Assembly (NCBI RefSeq): GCF_028401955.1
Contig: NZ_JAQOTJ010000007.1
Location: 1 to 64,000 of the forward strand
DNA length: 64,000 bases
Direction of reading: 5' to 3'
From: Bacillus sp. BP-3
GTDB lineage: Bacteria > Bacillota > Bacilli > Bacillales > Bacillaceae_G
In this document: piece by piece, positions 7,812 to 17,314 of the stretch
How positions within the stretch are numbered: the stretch's first letter is position 1
Layout: each line of letters opens with the position of its first letter
Made by a program: the position numbers and the translations under genes
The notes under the pieces: model-generated
Database searches by the model: none
Told to the model about the DNA's origin: nothing
The model's input: only the letters and a program-made list of their open reading frames with translations

Positions 7812-7870
7812 GTAAAGATATCTTTACTTGTTTTGGGAAATATTTATAATGAAAGTAAAGATATCTTTAC
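7812..7870 (+). promoter_or_regulatory. Twin palindromic operators around an XRE promoter
   Basis: The perfect palindrome GTAAAGATATCTTTAC occurs twice, at 7812-7827 and 7855-7870, 43 bases apart. A -10 TATAAT lies between them at 7845-7850, so the first copy covers the -35 and the second lies just downstream of the likely start point. This strongly suggests autorepression by the XRE protein encoded immediately downstream. Confidence 0.85.
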
Positions 7871-7888
7871 TTTTTAAAGGTGGATTCC

Positions 7889-8086
7889 ATGAGTGTACAA
7901 AATAGAATTAAAGAATTAAGAAAACAAAATCATATTACGCAAGTTGAGATGGCAAAAGCAATGAAAGTGACGCGCCAAACCATTGTTGCGATTGAAAATC
8001 ATCATTACAATCCGAGTTTGGAGTTGTCGCTCAAGATTGCAAAGTATTTTAAGGTGAGTGTGGAGGAGATTTTTACGCTGGAATAG
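7889..8086 (+). CDS. Small XRE/Cro-type HTH regulator
   Basis: A 65-residue protein that is almost entirely one Cro/CI-type helix-turn-helix domain (IKELRKQNHITQVEMAKAMKVTRQTI, about residues 6-31, then ALENHHYNPSLELSLKIAK-like helices). AAAGG at 7876-7880 gives 8-base spacing to ATG 7889; the GTG at 7880 overlaps it. Small regulators of this kind in Bacillus usually precede one or two membrane protein genes, and that is the case here. Autorepression is inferred from the twin palindromes in its promoter. Confidence 0.85.
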   Translation: MSVQNRIKELRKQNHITQVEMAKAMKVTRQTIVAIENHHYNPSLELSLKIAKYFKVSVEEIFTLE

Positions 8087-8097
8087 GGGGAATGGTG

Positions 8098-8487
8098 ATG
8101 GGAAGTTATAAATCGTTATACATAGGGACTTTTTTAGGGTTAATTATAGGAGATGGTCTATTATTTATGATGGATTCTTCTATACCGAAGATACCGGTAT
8201 TATTGAGTAATGTTTTAGCGATAGTATTTGTAATTTTATACACTTATTCCAAAAAGAAAAAGTTTGAATGTGAAGAAATTCCTGAGATTGATGAACGGGT
8301 ACAAGATAATATAAAGAGATACTTAAATATTTCTTTTATGATGTCATTTATTATTCTCATTTTCTACATTTGTATAAGTAAAGCGGTCGGTAGAGAAACG
8401 TTACCAATACAAGAAATGTTTCTTATGTGCTGCGTTTTGATGGCTGGTAGTTTTAGTGTTGCAACGGTATTTGGAAAGCGGGCGTAG
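8098..8487 (+). CDS. Small integral membrane protein
   Basis: A 129-residue protein with four predicted hydrophobic segments (about residues 6-24, 33-50, 74-94 and 105-123) and a charged loop KKKKFECEEIPEIDERVQDN. I do not recognise the family beyond the common pairing of such proteins with a small XRE regulator. The GGGGGA ribosome site (8086-8091) touches an in-frame ATG at 8092, so ATG 8098, 6 bases away, is more likely. It starts 11 bases after the XRE stop codon and is surely co-transcribed. Confidence 0.7.
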   Translation: MGSYKSLYIGTFLGLIIGDGLLFMMDSSIPKIPVLLSNVLAIVFVILYTYSKKKKFECEEIPEIDERVQDNIKRYLNISFMMSFIILIFYICISKAVGRETLPIQEMFLMCCVLMAGSFSVATVFGKRA

Positions 8488-8576
8488 CAGCAATTTATAT
8501 GTTGAAAAAGTAATGTATGCAATTAATTTAATAACTTCTAAGAGAGTGAATAATGACTTTGAGGGAGAAATGAATC

Positions 8577-8807
8577 ATGAGAAGACGGGTCGATGAATAC
8601 GAATGGCATATAACAGGAAAGGCCTCTAGATACACCTTTATATTTTACAGTACATGCCTGTTAATTTGGACATTTTACGACATGATAACAAAAGGGAAAA
8701 CAGGTTGGGAGTTTCTGATTATGGCAACTGGTAGTGCAATCTTTTTCGCGATTTGTGCATGGGAGAAACGAAAGCTAAAAAATCTTGAAGATGATGAATA
8801 CGAATGA
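8577..8807 (+). CDS. Small two-helix membrane protein
   Basis: A 76-residue protein with two hydrophobic segments (about residues 20-36 and 46-61) and a charged tail KRKLKNLEDDEYE. GGGAG at 8562-8566 precedes the ATG. Family not recognised. It follows the XRE-linked membrane protein by 89 bases in the same direction and ends at a strong terminator, so it may be the third gene of that operon. Confidence 0.6.
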   Translation: MRRRVDEYEWHITGKASRYTFIFYSTCLLIWTFYDMITKGKTGWEFLIMATGSAIFFAICAWEKRKLKNLEDDEYE

Positions 8808-8816
8808 TTTCGATAA

Positions 8817-8853
8817 AAGCTGTTTACACGAACCTAGATGTAAACAGCTTTTT
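8817..8853 (+). terminator. Terminator of the XRE-membrane protein unit
   Basis: AAGCTGTTTACA pairs perfectly with TGTAAACAGCTT, followed by TTTATTTTT. Confidence 0.88.
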
Positions 8854-8921
8854 ATTTTTATAAATCCTCTTAAAACTAACGCTACGTCACCTTTTGTAAT
8901 GAAAAAGAGAGGGTGGTGGAA

Positions 8922-9296
8922 ATGATTTCTATTCAGCAATTAACGAAGGAAACGGGTGTTACAGTAAGAACACTTCGGTATTATGATCAAATTGGTTTGT
9001 TAGAGCCGAGCGGAAAGACGGAAGGCGGACACCGATTATATAGTGAACGTGATGTGCTGAAATTACAGCAGATTTTGTTTTTAAAAGAAATGGGATTCGC
9101 CTTAAAAGAAATTACGAATATGTTAGGAACAGAGCGTGTAAATGTTAAAGAGTTTTTACAACAGCAATTGCTGTTCGTAAGAGAAGAGCAGCAGAAGTTT
9201 TCACGTATGGAGAATTGTTTTCGGTGTAGATACGCTGATCACATTCTCGTATGTTATTCTCCCGAAAAAGAAAAAAACGAGATGTTGTCGCGCTAG
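8922..9296 (+). CDS. MerR family regulator with a short C-terminus
   Basis: A 124-residue MerR-type protein: winged helix at about 1-70 (ISIQQLTKETGVTVRTLRYYDQIGLL, GGHRLYSERDVLKLQQILFLKEMGFALKEI). The C-terminal part ends CFRCRYADHILVCYS and lacks the effector domain of the longer TipA-type relatives, so it may be a shortened copy. ATG 8922 is favoured because GAGAGGG lies 8-9 bases upstream and the GTG at 8913 overlaps it. The sequence AACGCTACGTCAC just upstream resembles a MerR operator half. The terminator hairpin overlaps its last codons. Confidence 0.75.
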   Translation: MISIQQLTKETGVTVRTLRYYDQIGLLEPSGKTEGGHRLYSERDVLKLQQILFLKEMGFALKEITNMLGTERVNVKEFLQQQLLFVREEQQKFSRMENCFRCRYADHILVCYSPEKEKNEMLSR

Positions 9297-9316
9297 GGTA
9301 ACATCTCGTTTTTTTC
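9278..9316. terminator. Bidirectional terminator overlapping the MerR stop codon
   Basis: ACGAGATGTT (9278-9287) pairs with AACATCTCGT (9300-9309); T-runs follow on both strands. It can end both the MerR gene and the convergent gene that finishes at 9318. The left arm is inside the MerR coding region. Confidence 0.85.
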
Positions 9317-9317
9317 T

Positions 9318-9725
9318 TTATTCCTCACGGTAGATACAGAACGTTTTTTGGATAAACACATTCAATCCACCTGGAGTAGAAGCAACATTTGAGACACTTA
9401 AGCTTTCAAAGTTTTCTACTTGAAATATTCTTGTACTTTCTGTAATTATAGCAGTAATAGGGTTACGAGGGCTTTTTGATATAATAGTTATCGCCAAAGG
9501 GACAGAATCTTTACCTTTTAATGAGGTAGAGCTTAGCTGAAGTAATGTTTTATTATGAGACCCTGTGAAATCTTGGAAAACAGGCTGATGGCTAGTGCCT
9601 TCTGGTACGAGAACGAGCACTGGTGAATTTGTCGATCCAATTATGTGATTTTCAACAAAACAGTTAGGAGTATTTGATTCATCTTTAAGAGATTTTTCAT
9701 TAAATTTGTCATGATGATCAAGCAT
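9318..9725 (-). CDS. Hypothetical protein, possibly endospore-appendage-like
   Basis: A 135-residue protein, Ser/Thr-rich and predicted beta-rich, with no signal peptide or membrane segment. Its C-terminal third (TRIFQVENFESLSVSNVASTP, then KTFCIYREE) is reminiscent of the DUF3992 subunits of B. cereus group endospore appendages, which carry a TxxFxVxNFxS-like strand and end in a GEFCI segment. The N-terminal Cys pair of those subunits is not obvious here, so this is a weak assignment. The ribosome site is poor: AGAGG about 12 bases before ATG 9725. It stands alone on its strand. Confidence 0.45.
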   Translation of the reverse strand: MLDHHDKFNEKSLKDESNTPNCFVENHIIGSTNSPVLVLVPEGTSHQPVFQDFTGSHNKTLLQLSSTSLKGKDSVPLAITIISKSPRNPITAIITESTRIFQVENFESLSVSNVASTPGGLNVFIQKTFCIYREE

Positions 9726-9862
9726 ATTGGGATTAAACCTCTTTTCTTTATTTTTGATACATTGTATTCCTTAAATAGAAAACACGTGTGGACAATGCGT
9801 GACGAGCTAGTTGTTCGTTTAAGTTGAAGATTGAGCTAGGTGGATTTGACGTATGTCACTAT

Positions 9863-9901
9863 AAAAAGAAGCTGCTGTCCTTAATGGACAACAGCTTCTT
9901 T
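9863..9901 (-). terminator. Terminator of the amino acid permease gene
   Basis: AAGAAGCTGCTGTCC pairs with GGACAACAGCTTCTT (one mismatch). On the minus strand the hairpin is followed by TTTTTATAG. It lies beyond the bcr element that separates it from the permease stop codon. Confidence 0.75.
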
Positions 9902-9902
9902 G

Positions 9903-10069
9903 CTATCCCGCTCTAATAAGCGGTAAATAAAAATGGAAGTTTCACTTTATCCCGCCCAAACAGCCGGTAAGAAGTTAGGTAAGGAAGAGAGCCAAACCGT
10001 CTGTAAGGGCCCGATTGGTTCAACTAACCTTCTGGGGAAAAAACGCTCCCAGAAGGAAGTTTCACTTTA
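9903..10069. repeat. bcr-type repeat behind the permease gene
   Basis: The tail GGAAGTTTCACTTTA occurs twice (9935-9950 and 10055-10069), each preceded by a TATCCCGC or CCCGCC start, so this is one full element of about 120 bases plus a shorter partial copy in tandem. CCTTCTGGG and CCCAGAAGG inside form a hairpin. The end of the element overlaps the stop codon of the permease (TTA at 10067-10069 on the plus strand). Confidence 0.7.
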
Positions 10070-11476
10070 GGCAACGTCTTCTTTTTGACCATCTCTCAAC
10101 GTACTATTTTTATAACCATAGCTGAAATATACAACTAATCCGATAATTAACCAAACGACAAAGCCGATCCATGTTGTTGCTGGAAGTTGTAATGTTAAGT
10201 ATCCGCAGAATAGAACTGCTAATATCGGAACTAATGGTACGAATGGTACTTTAAAGGCACGCGGCAGGTCTGGTTGTTTTTTGCGTAAGATGATAACGCC
10301 GATTGATACAACGATAAATGCGAATAATGTACCGATGTTTGTTAATTCTGCTAGCTTGTCCAATGGAACGAATCCAGAAAAGAAAGCAACCATAGCGGCT
10401 GTAATCCAGCTGTTCATAACTGGTGTTTGTGTTTTTTGGTTTACACGAGAAAGTGCTTTTGGTAGTAAGCCATCACGACTCATTGCATAAAATAAACGAG
10501 TTTGTCCATATAGCATAACGAGTAATACTGTTGTAATCCCAGCAATTGCTCCTAAAGAGATAAGTCCGGCAACCCAATCTTGATGAATATATTGCAAAGC
10601 ATATGCAACAGGATTCTTTACGTCTAATTGGTTGTAGGGAACGATTCCTGTCAATACTAATGAAACAACGATATATAAGATTGTACAGATTGCCAAGGAA
10701 GCAATAATACCAATTGGCATATTACGTTGTGGATTTTTTACTTCTTCAGCAGCTGTTGATACAGCGTCAAATCCGATATAAGCAAAGAATACAGTTGCTG
10801 CTCCAGTTGTTACGCCAGAGAAGCCAAATGGCATGAATGGCGTCCAGTTCTCAGGTTTTACATAGAAAGCACCAACGCCGATGAATAGAAGAACAACAAA
10901 TATTTTGATAGCTACCATAATAGCATTGAAGCGAGCTGATTTTTTTGCGCCTCTTGTTAATAAGAATGTCATGATGAAAATGATACAAATTGCTGGTACG
11001 TCTACGTATGTGCCAGCCGCCGGATTATAAGCGCTTGTTAAAGCGTGTGGCAATTTAATCCCAAATCCAGATAATAATCCTTGGAAATATCCTGACCAAC
11101 CAGATGCAACGGCTGAGGATGCCAATCCGTATTCTAGAATTAAGTCCCAACCTAAAATCCAAGCAATAATTTCTCCAAATGTTGCATAGCTGTAAGTGTA
11201 TGCACTACCTGACACCGGTACAGTTGAAGCAAATTCGGAGTAACATAATGCCGCAAATACGCAGGCTAAACCGGATAAAATAAACGATAAAATAAGTGCT
11301 GGTCCTGCATGTTTTGCTGCTGCAACGCCGGTAAGAACGAAGATACCTGTTCCAATAATAGCGCCGACTCCTAACATTGTTAAATCAAATGCGCCTAGTT
11401 CCTTTTTTAAAGAAGCGCCTTTCTGCTGCGATTGCGCTAGTAGTGCAGAAATCGATTTTTTTCGAAATAGATCCAT
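10067..11476 (-). CDS. APC-family amino acid permease, YfnA-like
   Basis: A 469-residue transporter with 12 or more hydrophobic helices, of the cationic amino acid transporter branch of the APC superfamily. The diagnostic first helix FDLTMLGVGAIIGTGIFVLTG is at about residues 25-45, and helix 6 has FFAYIGFDAVSTAAEEVKNP. Proton-coupled amino acid uptake is expected; the substrate cannot be read. ATG 11476 lies 5 bases from GGGGGGAG; the upstream GTG 11491 overlaps that site. The stop codon lies in the end of a bcr repeat. GAACTTTAAGTTC, a perfect palindrome at 11515-11527, in the upstream region may be an operator. Confidence 0.87.
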   Translation of the reverse strand: MDLFRKKSISALLAQSQQKGASLKKELGAFDLTMLGVGAIIGTGIFVLTGVAAAKHAGPALILSFILSGLACVFAALCYSEFASTVPVSGSAYTYSYATFGEIIAWILGWDLILEYGLASSAVASGWSGYFQGLLSGFGIKLPHALTSAYNPAAGTYVDVPAICIIFIMTFLLTRGAKKSARFNAIMVAIKIFVVLLFIGVGAFYVKPENWTPFMPFGFSGVTTGAATVFFAYIGFDAVSTAAEEVKNPQRNMPIGIIASLAICTILYIVVSLVLTGIVPYNQLDVKNPVAYALQYIHQDWVAGLISLGAIAGITTVLLVMLYGQTRLFYAMSRDGLLPKALSRVNQKTQTPVMNSWITAAMVAFFSGFVPLDKLAELTNIGTLFAFIVVSIGVIILRKKQPDLPRAFKVPFVPLVPILAVLFCGYLTLQLPATTWIGFVVWLIIGLVVYFSYGYKNSTLRDGQKEDVA

Positions 11477-11491
11477 ATAAGCTCCCCCCAC

Positions 11492-11762
11492 CCTCTAGTT
11501 GTTAAAATATTCTGAACTTTAAGTTCGGTTTGTCGTATAATGTCGAATCTTTAAACGTATTGTAATATGAAAAGTGGGTGTTGTAAATGCAAATTTTTTA
11601 GAAAATTCTACCTATACAAAAAAGATGAATTTCTTGTCGATATTTGTATAGGTATTTTTGTTGCTACACTAAGTTATTTCATTTTGAATGGTAGTATAAA
11701 GCGGAACTTCTTACTGCCCGCGAATAGTGGGATAAAGTCAAAATGGGCTGGAGAGGATTAAG
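11492..11762. promoter_or_regulatory. Divergent intergenic region, permease / DUF4362 lipoprotein
   Basis: Contains the palindrome GAACTTTAAGTTC just upstream of the permease and a TGTCG-TATAA-TGTCG direct repeat. A 64-codon frame (11567-11761) crosses it but has no convincing ribosome site, and its end reads through a bcr-like stretch (CGGAACTTC...CCCGC...GTGGGATAAAG), so I do not count it as a gene. Confidence 0.4.
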
Positions 11763-12221
11763 ATGAGAAAAGGAATTGTCTTATTGTGTTTTTTATTCTA
11801 TATAGGCGGTTTGGCGGGGTGTTTATCCTCTGTAAAAACGGGAAATCAAAAAAATGATGAAACAAAGGTTGATAAAAAGAGTGATATCATCGTAAAAATA
11901 GGTGGAGAATCTAATTTAGATAAGTTTCAGCAGTTTCTAACTCATGTGAAAAATGGCAAAGCTGATAAAGTTCGTATTGTGTATTATACAGATGAAGGAG
12001 ATCCGATTTTTCAAACGTTAGATTATGATGGAATCAATATAAACTATCTTTTTGATGATTCCAACGACAAATTTGGAGGAAGTCAAAAAGGGAAAAAAAG
12101 TGATGTGTGTAAAGGGATTATGAAAGAAAAAAGTGATGAAGCTGTAAGTTATAAATTAAGTGAATGTAAAGGGAATCGTAAGAATGTGAGCTATTTTTTG
12201 CTGGAGGTACGTCATGAATAA
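11763..12221 (+). CDS. DUF4362 lipoprotein
   Basis: A 152-residue secreted lipoprotein. The N-terminus MRKGIVLLCFLFYIGGLAGC is a lipoprotein signal with lipobox LAGC, giving Cys20 as the lipidated residue. The mature part holds the DUF4362 pattern (LDKFQQFLTHVKNGKADKVRIVYYTDEGDPIFQ). Lgt, encoded about 7 kb downstream, would be its modifying enzyme. Function unknown; anchored on the outer face of the membrane. GAGAGGA at 11750-11756 precedes the ATG, and a terminator follows closely. Confidence 0.85.
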   Translation: MRKGIVLLCFLFYIGGLAGCLSSVKTGNQKNDETKVDKKSDIIVKIGGESNLDKFQQFLTHVKNGKADKVRIVYYTDEGDPIFQTLDYDGININYLFDDSNDKFGGSQKGKKSDVCKGIMKEKSDEAVSYKLSECKGNRKNVSYFLLEVRHE

Positions 12222-12228
12222 CTGTAGG

Positions 12229-12257
12229 AAGATGCTAAGTAAATAAGCATCTTTTTT
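12229..12257 (+). terminator. Terminator after the DUF4362 lipoprotein
   Basis: AAGATGCT pairs with AGCATCTT, followed by TTTTTG. Confidence 0.8.
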
Positions 12258-12301
12258 GTTGTTATATATTGAATTTGTAGAAAGTGTGTCGAATTGTTTA
12301 T

Positions 12302-12350
12302 CGAATACTTGTTCGTTTTTTTGGTTTTTTTATAGGCGTTCGTGTTAAAA
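12302..12350 (+). promoter_or_regulatory. uvrB promoter with LexA (DinR) box
   Basis: CGAATACTTGTTCG at 12302-12315 matches the Bacillus LexA box CGAACNNNNGTTCG with one mismatch. A plausible -35 TTGGTT (12321-12326) and -10 TTAAAA (12345-12350) follow. This indicates SOS induction of uvrB, as in B. subtilis. Confidence 0.75.
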
Positions 12351-12387
12351 TGAAAATACAGATTTTTTACGAGGAGGGCGGATTTAT

Positions 12388-14364
12388 TTGGAACATCAAT
12401 TTGAAATTGTCTCAGAATATTCCCCGCAAGGTGATCAGCCAAGAGCGATAGAGCAGCTGGTAGCTGGGATTAAAAATGGTAAGAAACATCAAGTGTTGCT
12501 TGGAGCGACAGGGACGGGTAAGACATTTACGATTTCAAATGTTATTAAAGAGGTGAAAAAGCCAACACTTGTAATGGCTCATAATAAAACGTTAGCAGGA
12601 CAGTTATACAGTGAGCTCAAAGATTTCTTTCCGAACAATGCAGTTGAATATTTTGTTAGTTACTACGACTATTATCAACCGGAAGCGTATGTACCACAAA
12701 CCGATACGTTTATTGAAAAAGACGCACAAATTAATGATGAAATCGATAAATTGCGTCACTCAGCGACGTCGGCTTTATTTGAAAGAGATGATGTCATTGT
12801 TGTAGCGAGTGTATCTTGTATTTACGGTTTAGGTTCTCCAGAAGAATATAGTGAGCTTGTTGTTTCTTTACGCGTTGGTATGGAGAAAGATCGCAATCAA
12901 TTGCTTCGTGAACTTGTTGATGTGCAGTATGGCCGTAATGATATTGACTTCCAGCGTGGGACGTTTCGTGTGCGCGGTGATGTAGTTGAAATCTTCCCTG
13001 CATCTCTTGATGAGCATTGTATCCGAATTGAATTTTTCGGTGATGAAATTGATCGTATCAGAGAAGTAAATGCATTAACAGGTGAAGTATTAGCAGAACG
13101 TGAGCATGTGGCAATTTTTCCGGCGTCTCACTTCGTTACACGCGAAGAAAAAATGAAAGTCGCCATTGAAAATATTGAAAAAGAGTTAGAAGAACGCCTA
13201 AAAGAATTAAATGATAACGGTAAATTGTTAGAAGCGCAGCGGATAGAGCAGCGGACGCGTTACGATTTAGAAATGATGCGCGAGATGGGCTTTTGTTCAG
13301 GGATTGAGAACTACTCCCGTCATTTGACACTCCGTCCAGCTGGTTCAACACCATATACATTGTTAGATTATTTCCCTAAAGATTTTCTCATCGTGATGGA
13401 TGAGTCGCATGTATCAGTGCCGCAAGTACGAGCAATGTACAACGGTGATAAAGCGCGGAAACAAGTACTTGTTGATCATGGATTCCGTCTGCCATCAGCA
13501 CTAGATAACAGACCGCTTATGTTTGAAGAGTTTCAAGAGAAAACGAATCAAGTTGTGTATGTATCAGCAACACCGGGTCCATATGAACTTGAACATTCAC
13601 CGGAAGTAGTGGAACAAATTATTCGTCCGACAGGGCTATTAGATCCGAAAATTGAAGTAAGGCCAATTGAAGGGCAAATTGATGATTTACTAGGAGAGAT
13701 ACAAGACCGGATCGCGAAAAATGAGCGTGTATTAATTACGACATTAACGAAGAAAATGTCAGAGGATTTAACAGATTATTTGAAAGATGTTGGGATTAAA
13801 GTAAACTATCTTCATTCTGAAATTAAAACGTTAGAGCGGATTGAAATTATTCGCGATCTTCGCCTTGGCAAGTTCGATGTGCTTGTCGGTATTAACTTAC
13901 TTCGAGAAGGGCTCGATATTCCAGAAGTATCGCTTGTAGCAATATTAGATGCAGATAAAGAAGGATTTCTTCGTTCAGAGCGCTCGCTTATTCAGACGAT
14001 TGGTCGTGCAGCTCGTAATGCAAACGGTCATGTTGTGATGTATGCAGACCGAATTACAAAATCGATGGAAATTGCAATGGAAGAAACGAAACGTCGTCGT
14101 CAAATTCAAGAAGCATACAATGAAAAGCATGGTATTATACCGAAAACAATTCAAAAAGAGGTGCGCGACGTGATTCGTGCAACGATGGCTGCGGAAGATA
14201 CCGAAACGTATGAAGCAGCACCACCTAAGAAAATGACGAAAAAAGAACGAGAAAATGTAATTGCAAAAATGGAAGCGGAAATGAAAGAAGCTGCAAAAGC
14301 GCTTGATTTTGAGCGGGCAGCTGAGCTTCGCGATTTATTATTAGAACTAAAAGCAGAAGGGTGA
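12388..14364 (+). CDS. uvrB: Excinuclease ABC subunit B
   Basis: A 658-residue protein, the expected length of UvrB. Walker A GATGTGKT at about residues 40-47, the beta-hairpin [21 protein letters not shown] that inserts between DNA strands, the helicase motif [14 protein letters not shown], and a C-terminal UVR domain ([12 protein letters not shown]) that binds UvrC. It verifies DNA damage delivered by UvrA in nucleotide excision repair. The start is TTG, 9 bases after GAGGAGGG. It is followed at once by uvrA, and a LexA box lies upstream. Confidence 0.98.
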   Translation: MEHQFEIVSEYSPQGDQPRAIEQLVAGIKNGKKHQVLLGATGTGKTFTISNVIKEVKKPTLVMAHNKTLAGQLYSELKDFFPNNAVEYFVSYYDYYQPEAYVPQTDTFIEKDAQINDEIDKLRHSATSALFERDDVIVVASVSCIYGLGSPEEYSELVVSLRVGMEKDRNQLLRELVDVQYGRNDIDFQRGTFRVRGDVVEIFPASLDEHCIRIEFFGDEIDRIREVNALTGEVLAEREHVAIFPASHFVTREEKMKVAIENIEKELEERLKELNDNGKLLEAQRIEQRTRYDLEMMREMGFCSGIENYSRHLTLRPAGSTPYTLLDYFPKDFLIVMDESHVSVPQVRAMYNGDKARKQVLVDHGFRLPSALDNRPLMFEEFQEKTNQVVYVSATPGPYELEHSPEVVEQIIRPTGLLDPKIEVRPIEGQIDDLLGEIQDRIAKNERVLITTLTKKMSEDLTDYLKDVGIKVNYLHSEIKTLERIEIIRDLRLGKFDVLVGINLLREGLDIPEVSLVAILDADKEGFLRSERSLIQTIGRAARNANGHVVMYADRITKSMEIAMEETKRRRQIQEAYNEKHGIIPKTIQKEVRDVIRATMAAEDTETYEAAPPKKMTKKERENVIAKMEAEMKEAAKALDFERAAELRDLLLELKAEG

Positions 14365-14369
14365 AGGCA

Positions 14370-17237
14370 ATGAGTAAAGATTTTATCGTTGTAAAAGGTG
14401 CGAGAGCCCACAACTTAAAAAATATAGATGTCACCATTCCGAGAAATCAGCTTGTTGTTGTAACAGGGCTATCTGGTTCAGGGAAATCATCGTTAGCGTT
14501 TGACACGATTTATGCAGAAGGGCAACGTCGATATGTAGAATCGCTATCGGCGTATGCACGTCAATTTTTAGGGCAAATGGATAAACCAGATGTTGATGCA
14601 ATTGAAGGACTATCGCCGGCCATTTCAATTGACCAAAAAACGACGAGCCGTAACCCGCGCTCAACCGTTGGAACAGTGACGGAGATTTCCGATTACTTAC
14701 GCTTATTATTTGCGCGTGTGGGGACTCCGATTTGTCCAAATCATGGAATTGAAATTACATCGCAAACAATTGAGCAAATGGTAGATCGTATTTTAGAGTA
14801 TCCAGAGCGTACGAAGCTGCAAGTGCTCGCACCGATTGTATCAGGGCGTAAAGGTGCGCATGTAAAGCTATTAGAAGATATTAAAAAGCAAGGGTACGTC
14901 CGCGTTCGCGTTGACGGAGAAATGCTTGATGTATCAGAAGAAATTACGTTGGATAAGAATAAAAAGCATTCTATTGAGGTTGTGATTGACCGGATTGTGG
15001 TGAAAGAAGGAATTGCTGGTCGCCTTGCCGATTCATTAGAAACGGCTTTGAAGCTTGGTGAAGGCCGCGTTTTAATTGATGTGATTGGAGAAGAAGAGTT
15101 GCTGTTTAGTGAGCATCACGCTTGTCCGTATTGCGGATTTTCTATTGGTGAACTGGAGCCGCGCATGTTTTCTTTCAACAGTCCGTTCGGTGCATGTCCG
15201 TCTTGTGATGGTCTTGGTTCAAAGTTAGAAGTAGATCTTGATTTGGTCATACCAAACTGGGGTTTATCATTAAACGATCATGCAATCGCACCTTGGGAGC
15301 CAACAAGTTCACAATATTATCCGCAATTGCTAAAGTCTGTTTGTAACCATTATGGCATTGATATGGATGTACCGGTGAAAGATATTCCGAAGCATTTGTT
15401 TGAAAAAGTGTTGTACGGAAGCGGAGAAGAAAAAGTGTATTTCCGCTATGTGAACGACTTTGGTCAAGTAAAGGAAAGCGAGATTATTTTTGAAGGTGTA
15501 ATCCCGAACATTGAGCGCCGTTACCGAGAAACGAGCTCCGATTATATTCGTGAGCAAATGGAAAAATATATGGCGGAGCAAGCCTGTCCAAAATGTAAAG
15601 GTGCTCGTTTGAAGCCGGAAACTTTAGCTGTTTTTGTAGGTGGAAAAACGATTGCGGAAGTGGCGCAGTTTTCTGTGCAGGATGCGCACGAGTTCTTTAC
15701 AAATATCGAATTAACAGAAAAGCAACAAAGTATTGCAAAGCTGATTTTGCGCGAAATTAAAGAGCGTCTTAGCTTTCTAATTAACGTTGGACTTGATTAT
15801 TTAACGCTTAGCCGTGCAGCTGGAACGTTATCAGGCGGAGAAGCGCAGCGCATTCGCTTAGCGACGCAAATTGGTTCGAGCTTAACAGGGGTATTATATA
15901 TTCTTGATGAACCTTCAATTGGTTTACATCAGCGTGATAACGATCGTTTAATTCAAACACTGAAAAATATGCGTGATTTAGGAAATACGCTTATCGTTGT
16001 GGAGCATGACGAAGATACGATGATGGCTGCGGATTATTTATTAGATATTGGTCCTGGTGCAGGGATTCACGGCGGACAAGTTGTTTCAGCAGGGACGCCG
16101 CAAGAAGTAATGCATGATGATCATTCGTTAACAGGACAATACTTATCAGGTAAAAAGTTTATTCCAGTTCCGTTAGAGCGTCGCAAAGGTGATGGTCGTA
16201 AGATTGAGGTTATAGGAGCCAAGGAAAATAACTTAAAAAATGCGAAGATGTCATTCCCGCTTGGGACATTTGTTGCGGTAACGGGTGTATCTGGTTCAGG
16301 AAAAAGTACATTAATTAATGAAGTGCTATATAAAGCAGTTGCTCAAAAATTATATAAATCGAAGAGTAAGCCTGGTATGCATAAGGAAATTAAGGGCCTT
16401 GAGCATTTAGATAAGGTAATTGATATTGATCAGTCCCCAATTGGGCGTACACCGCGTTCTAACCCAGCGACATATACAGGTGTGTTTGATGATATTCGTG
16501 ATGTGTTTGCACAAACGAATGAAGCAAAAGTGCGCGGTTATCAAAAAGGACGCTTTAGCTTTAACGTGAAAGGTGGCCGCTGTGAAGCGTGCCGCGGTGA
16601 TGGGATTATTAAAATTGAAATGCACTTCTTACCAGATGTGTACGTTCCATGTGAAGTTTGTCATGGAAAACGTTATAATCGTGAAACATTGGAAGTAAAA
16701 TATAAAGATAAAAACATTTCTGAAGTGTTAGAGATGACAATTGAAGATGGGGTAGAGTTCTTTGCTAATATCCCGAAAATTAAACGTAAACTCCAAACAC
16801 TTGTGGATGTAGGGCTTGATTATATGAAGCTCGGTCAACCGGCAACAACGTTATCGGGCGGAGAAGCGCAGCGCGTGAAGTTAGCATCTGAGCTGCACCG
16901 CCGTTCAACAGGCCGCACGTTGTACATTTTAGATGAACCGACAACGGGACTTCATGCACATGATATTGCCCGCTTGTTAAAAGTGCTTCAGCGTCTTGTT
17001 GATAATGGTGAAACGGTACTTGTTATTGAACATAACTTAGATGTTATTAAAACGGCTGATTATCTGATTGACCTTGGTCCTGAAGGTGGAGATAAGGGCG
17101 GACAAATTGTTGCAACAGGTACGCCAGAGCAAGTTGTGAAAGAAGAACGCTCTTACACAGGTAAGTATTTAAAAGGTGTTTTAGAACGTGATACAGCACG
17201 TATGAAAGAAAAAGTGAAAGAAGTAGAATTAACATAG
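14370..17237 (+). CDS. uvrA: Excinuclease ABC subunit A
   Basis: A 955-residue DNA damage sensor with two ABC ATPase modules. Walker [10 protein letters not shown] near residue 30 and GVSGSGKST near 637; LSGGEAQR signatures in both halves; two zinc modules with CPYC...CPSC and CEAC...CEVC. It works with UvrB in nucleotide excision repair. ATG 14370 is 9 bases from AGAAGG; the in-frame GTG at 14361 directly abuts that site and is rejected. It follows uvrB by 5 bases and is co-transcribed, so it shares the SOS control. Confidence 0.98.
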   Translation: MSKDFIVVKGARAHNLKNIDVTIPRNQLVVVTGLSGSGKSSLAFDTIYAEGQRRYVESLSAYARQFLGQMDKPDVDAIEGLSPAISIDQKTTSRNPRSTVGTVTEISDYLRLLFARVGTPICPNHGIEITSQTIEQMVDRILEYPERTKLQVLAPIVSGRKGAHVKLLEDIKKQGYVRVRVDGEMLDVSEEITLDKNKKHSIEVVIDRIVVKEGIAGRLADSLETALKLGEGRVLIDVIGEEELLFSEHHACPYCGFSIGELEPRMFSFNSPFGACPSCDGLGSKLEVDLDLVIPNWGLSLNDHAIAPWEPTSSQYYPQLLKSVCNHYGIDMDVPVKDIPKHLFEKVLYGSGEEKVYFRYVNDFGQVKESEIIFEGVIPNIERRYRETSSDYIREQMEKYMAEQACPKCKGARLKPETLAVFVGGKTIAEVAQFSVQDAHEFFTNIELTEKQQSIAKLILREIKERLSFLINVGLDYLTLSRAAGTLSGGEAQRIRLATQIGSSLTGVLYILDEPSIGLHQRDNDRLIQTLKNMRDLGNTLIVVEHDEDTMMAADYLLDIGPGAGIHGGQVVSAGTPQEVMHDDHSLTGQYLSGKKFIPVPLERRKGDGRKIEVIGAKENNLKNAKMSFPLGTFVAVTGVSGSGKSTLINEVLYKAVAQKLYKSKSKPGMHKEIKGLEHLDKVIDIDQSPIGRTPRSNPATYTGVFDDIRDVFAQTNEAKVRGYQKGRFSFNVKGGRCEACRGDGIIKIEMHFLPDVYVPCEVCHGKRYNRETLEVKYKDKNISEVLEMTIEDGVEFFANIPKIKRKLQTLVDVGLDYMKLGQPATTLSGGEAQRVKLASELHRRSTGRTLYILDEPTTGLHAHDIARLLKVLQRLVDNGETVLVIEHNLDVIKTADYLIDLGPEGGDKGGQIVATGTPEQVVKEERSYTGKYLKGVLERDTARMKEKVKEVELT

Positions 17238-17243
17238 TGAAGG

Positions 17244-17288
17244 AACATGTAACAGAGGAGCGGTGCTTCTCTGTTACATGTTTTCTGT
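17244..17288 (+). terminator. Terminator of uvrBA
   Basis: AACATGTAACAGAG pairs perfectly with CTCTGTTACATGTT, followed by TTCTGTT. The open frame of the next gene reads back through this hairpin, which is why a later start is chosen for that gene. Confidence 0.85.
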
Positions 17289-17314
17289 TATATACATCCA
17301 AAGGAGTTGAGGAT

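Noticed and set aside
11567-11761. 64-codon frame before the DUF4362 lipoprotein
   Set aside because: No ribosome site, and the end runs through bcr-like sequence; no recognisable protein features apart from one hydrophobic stretch.
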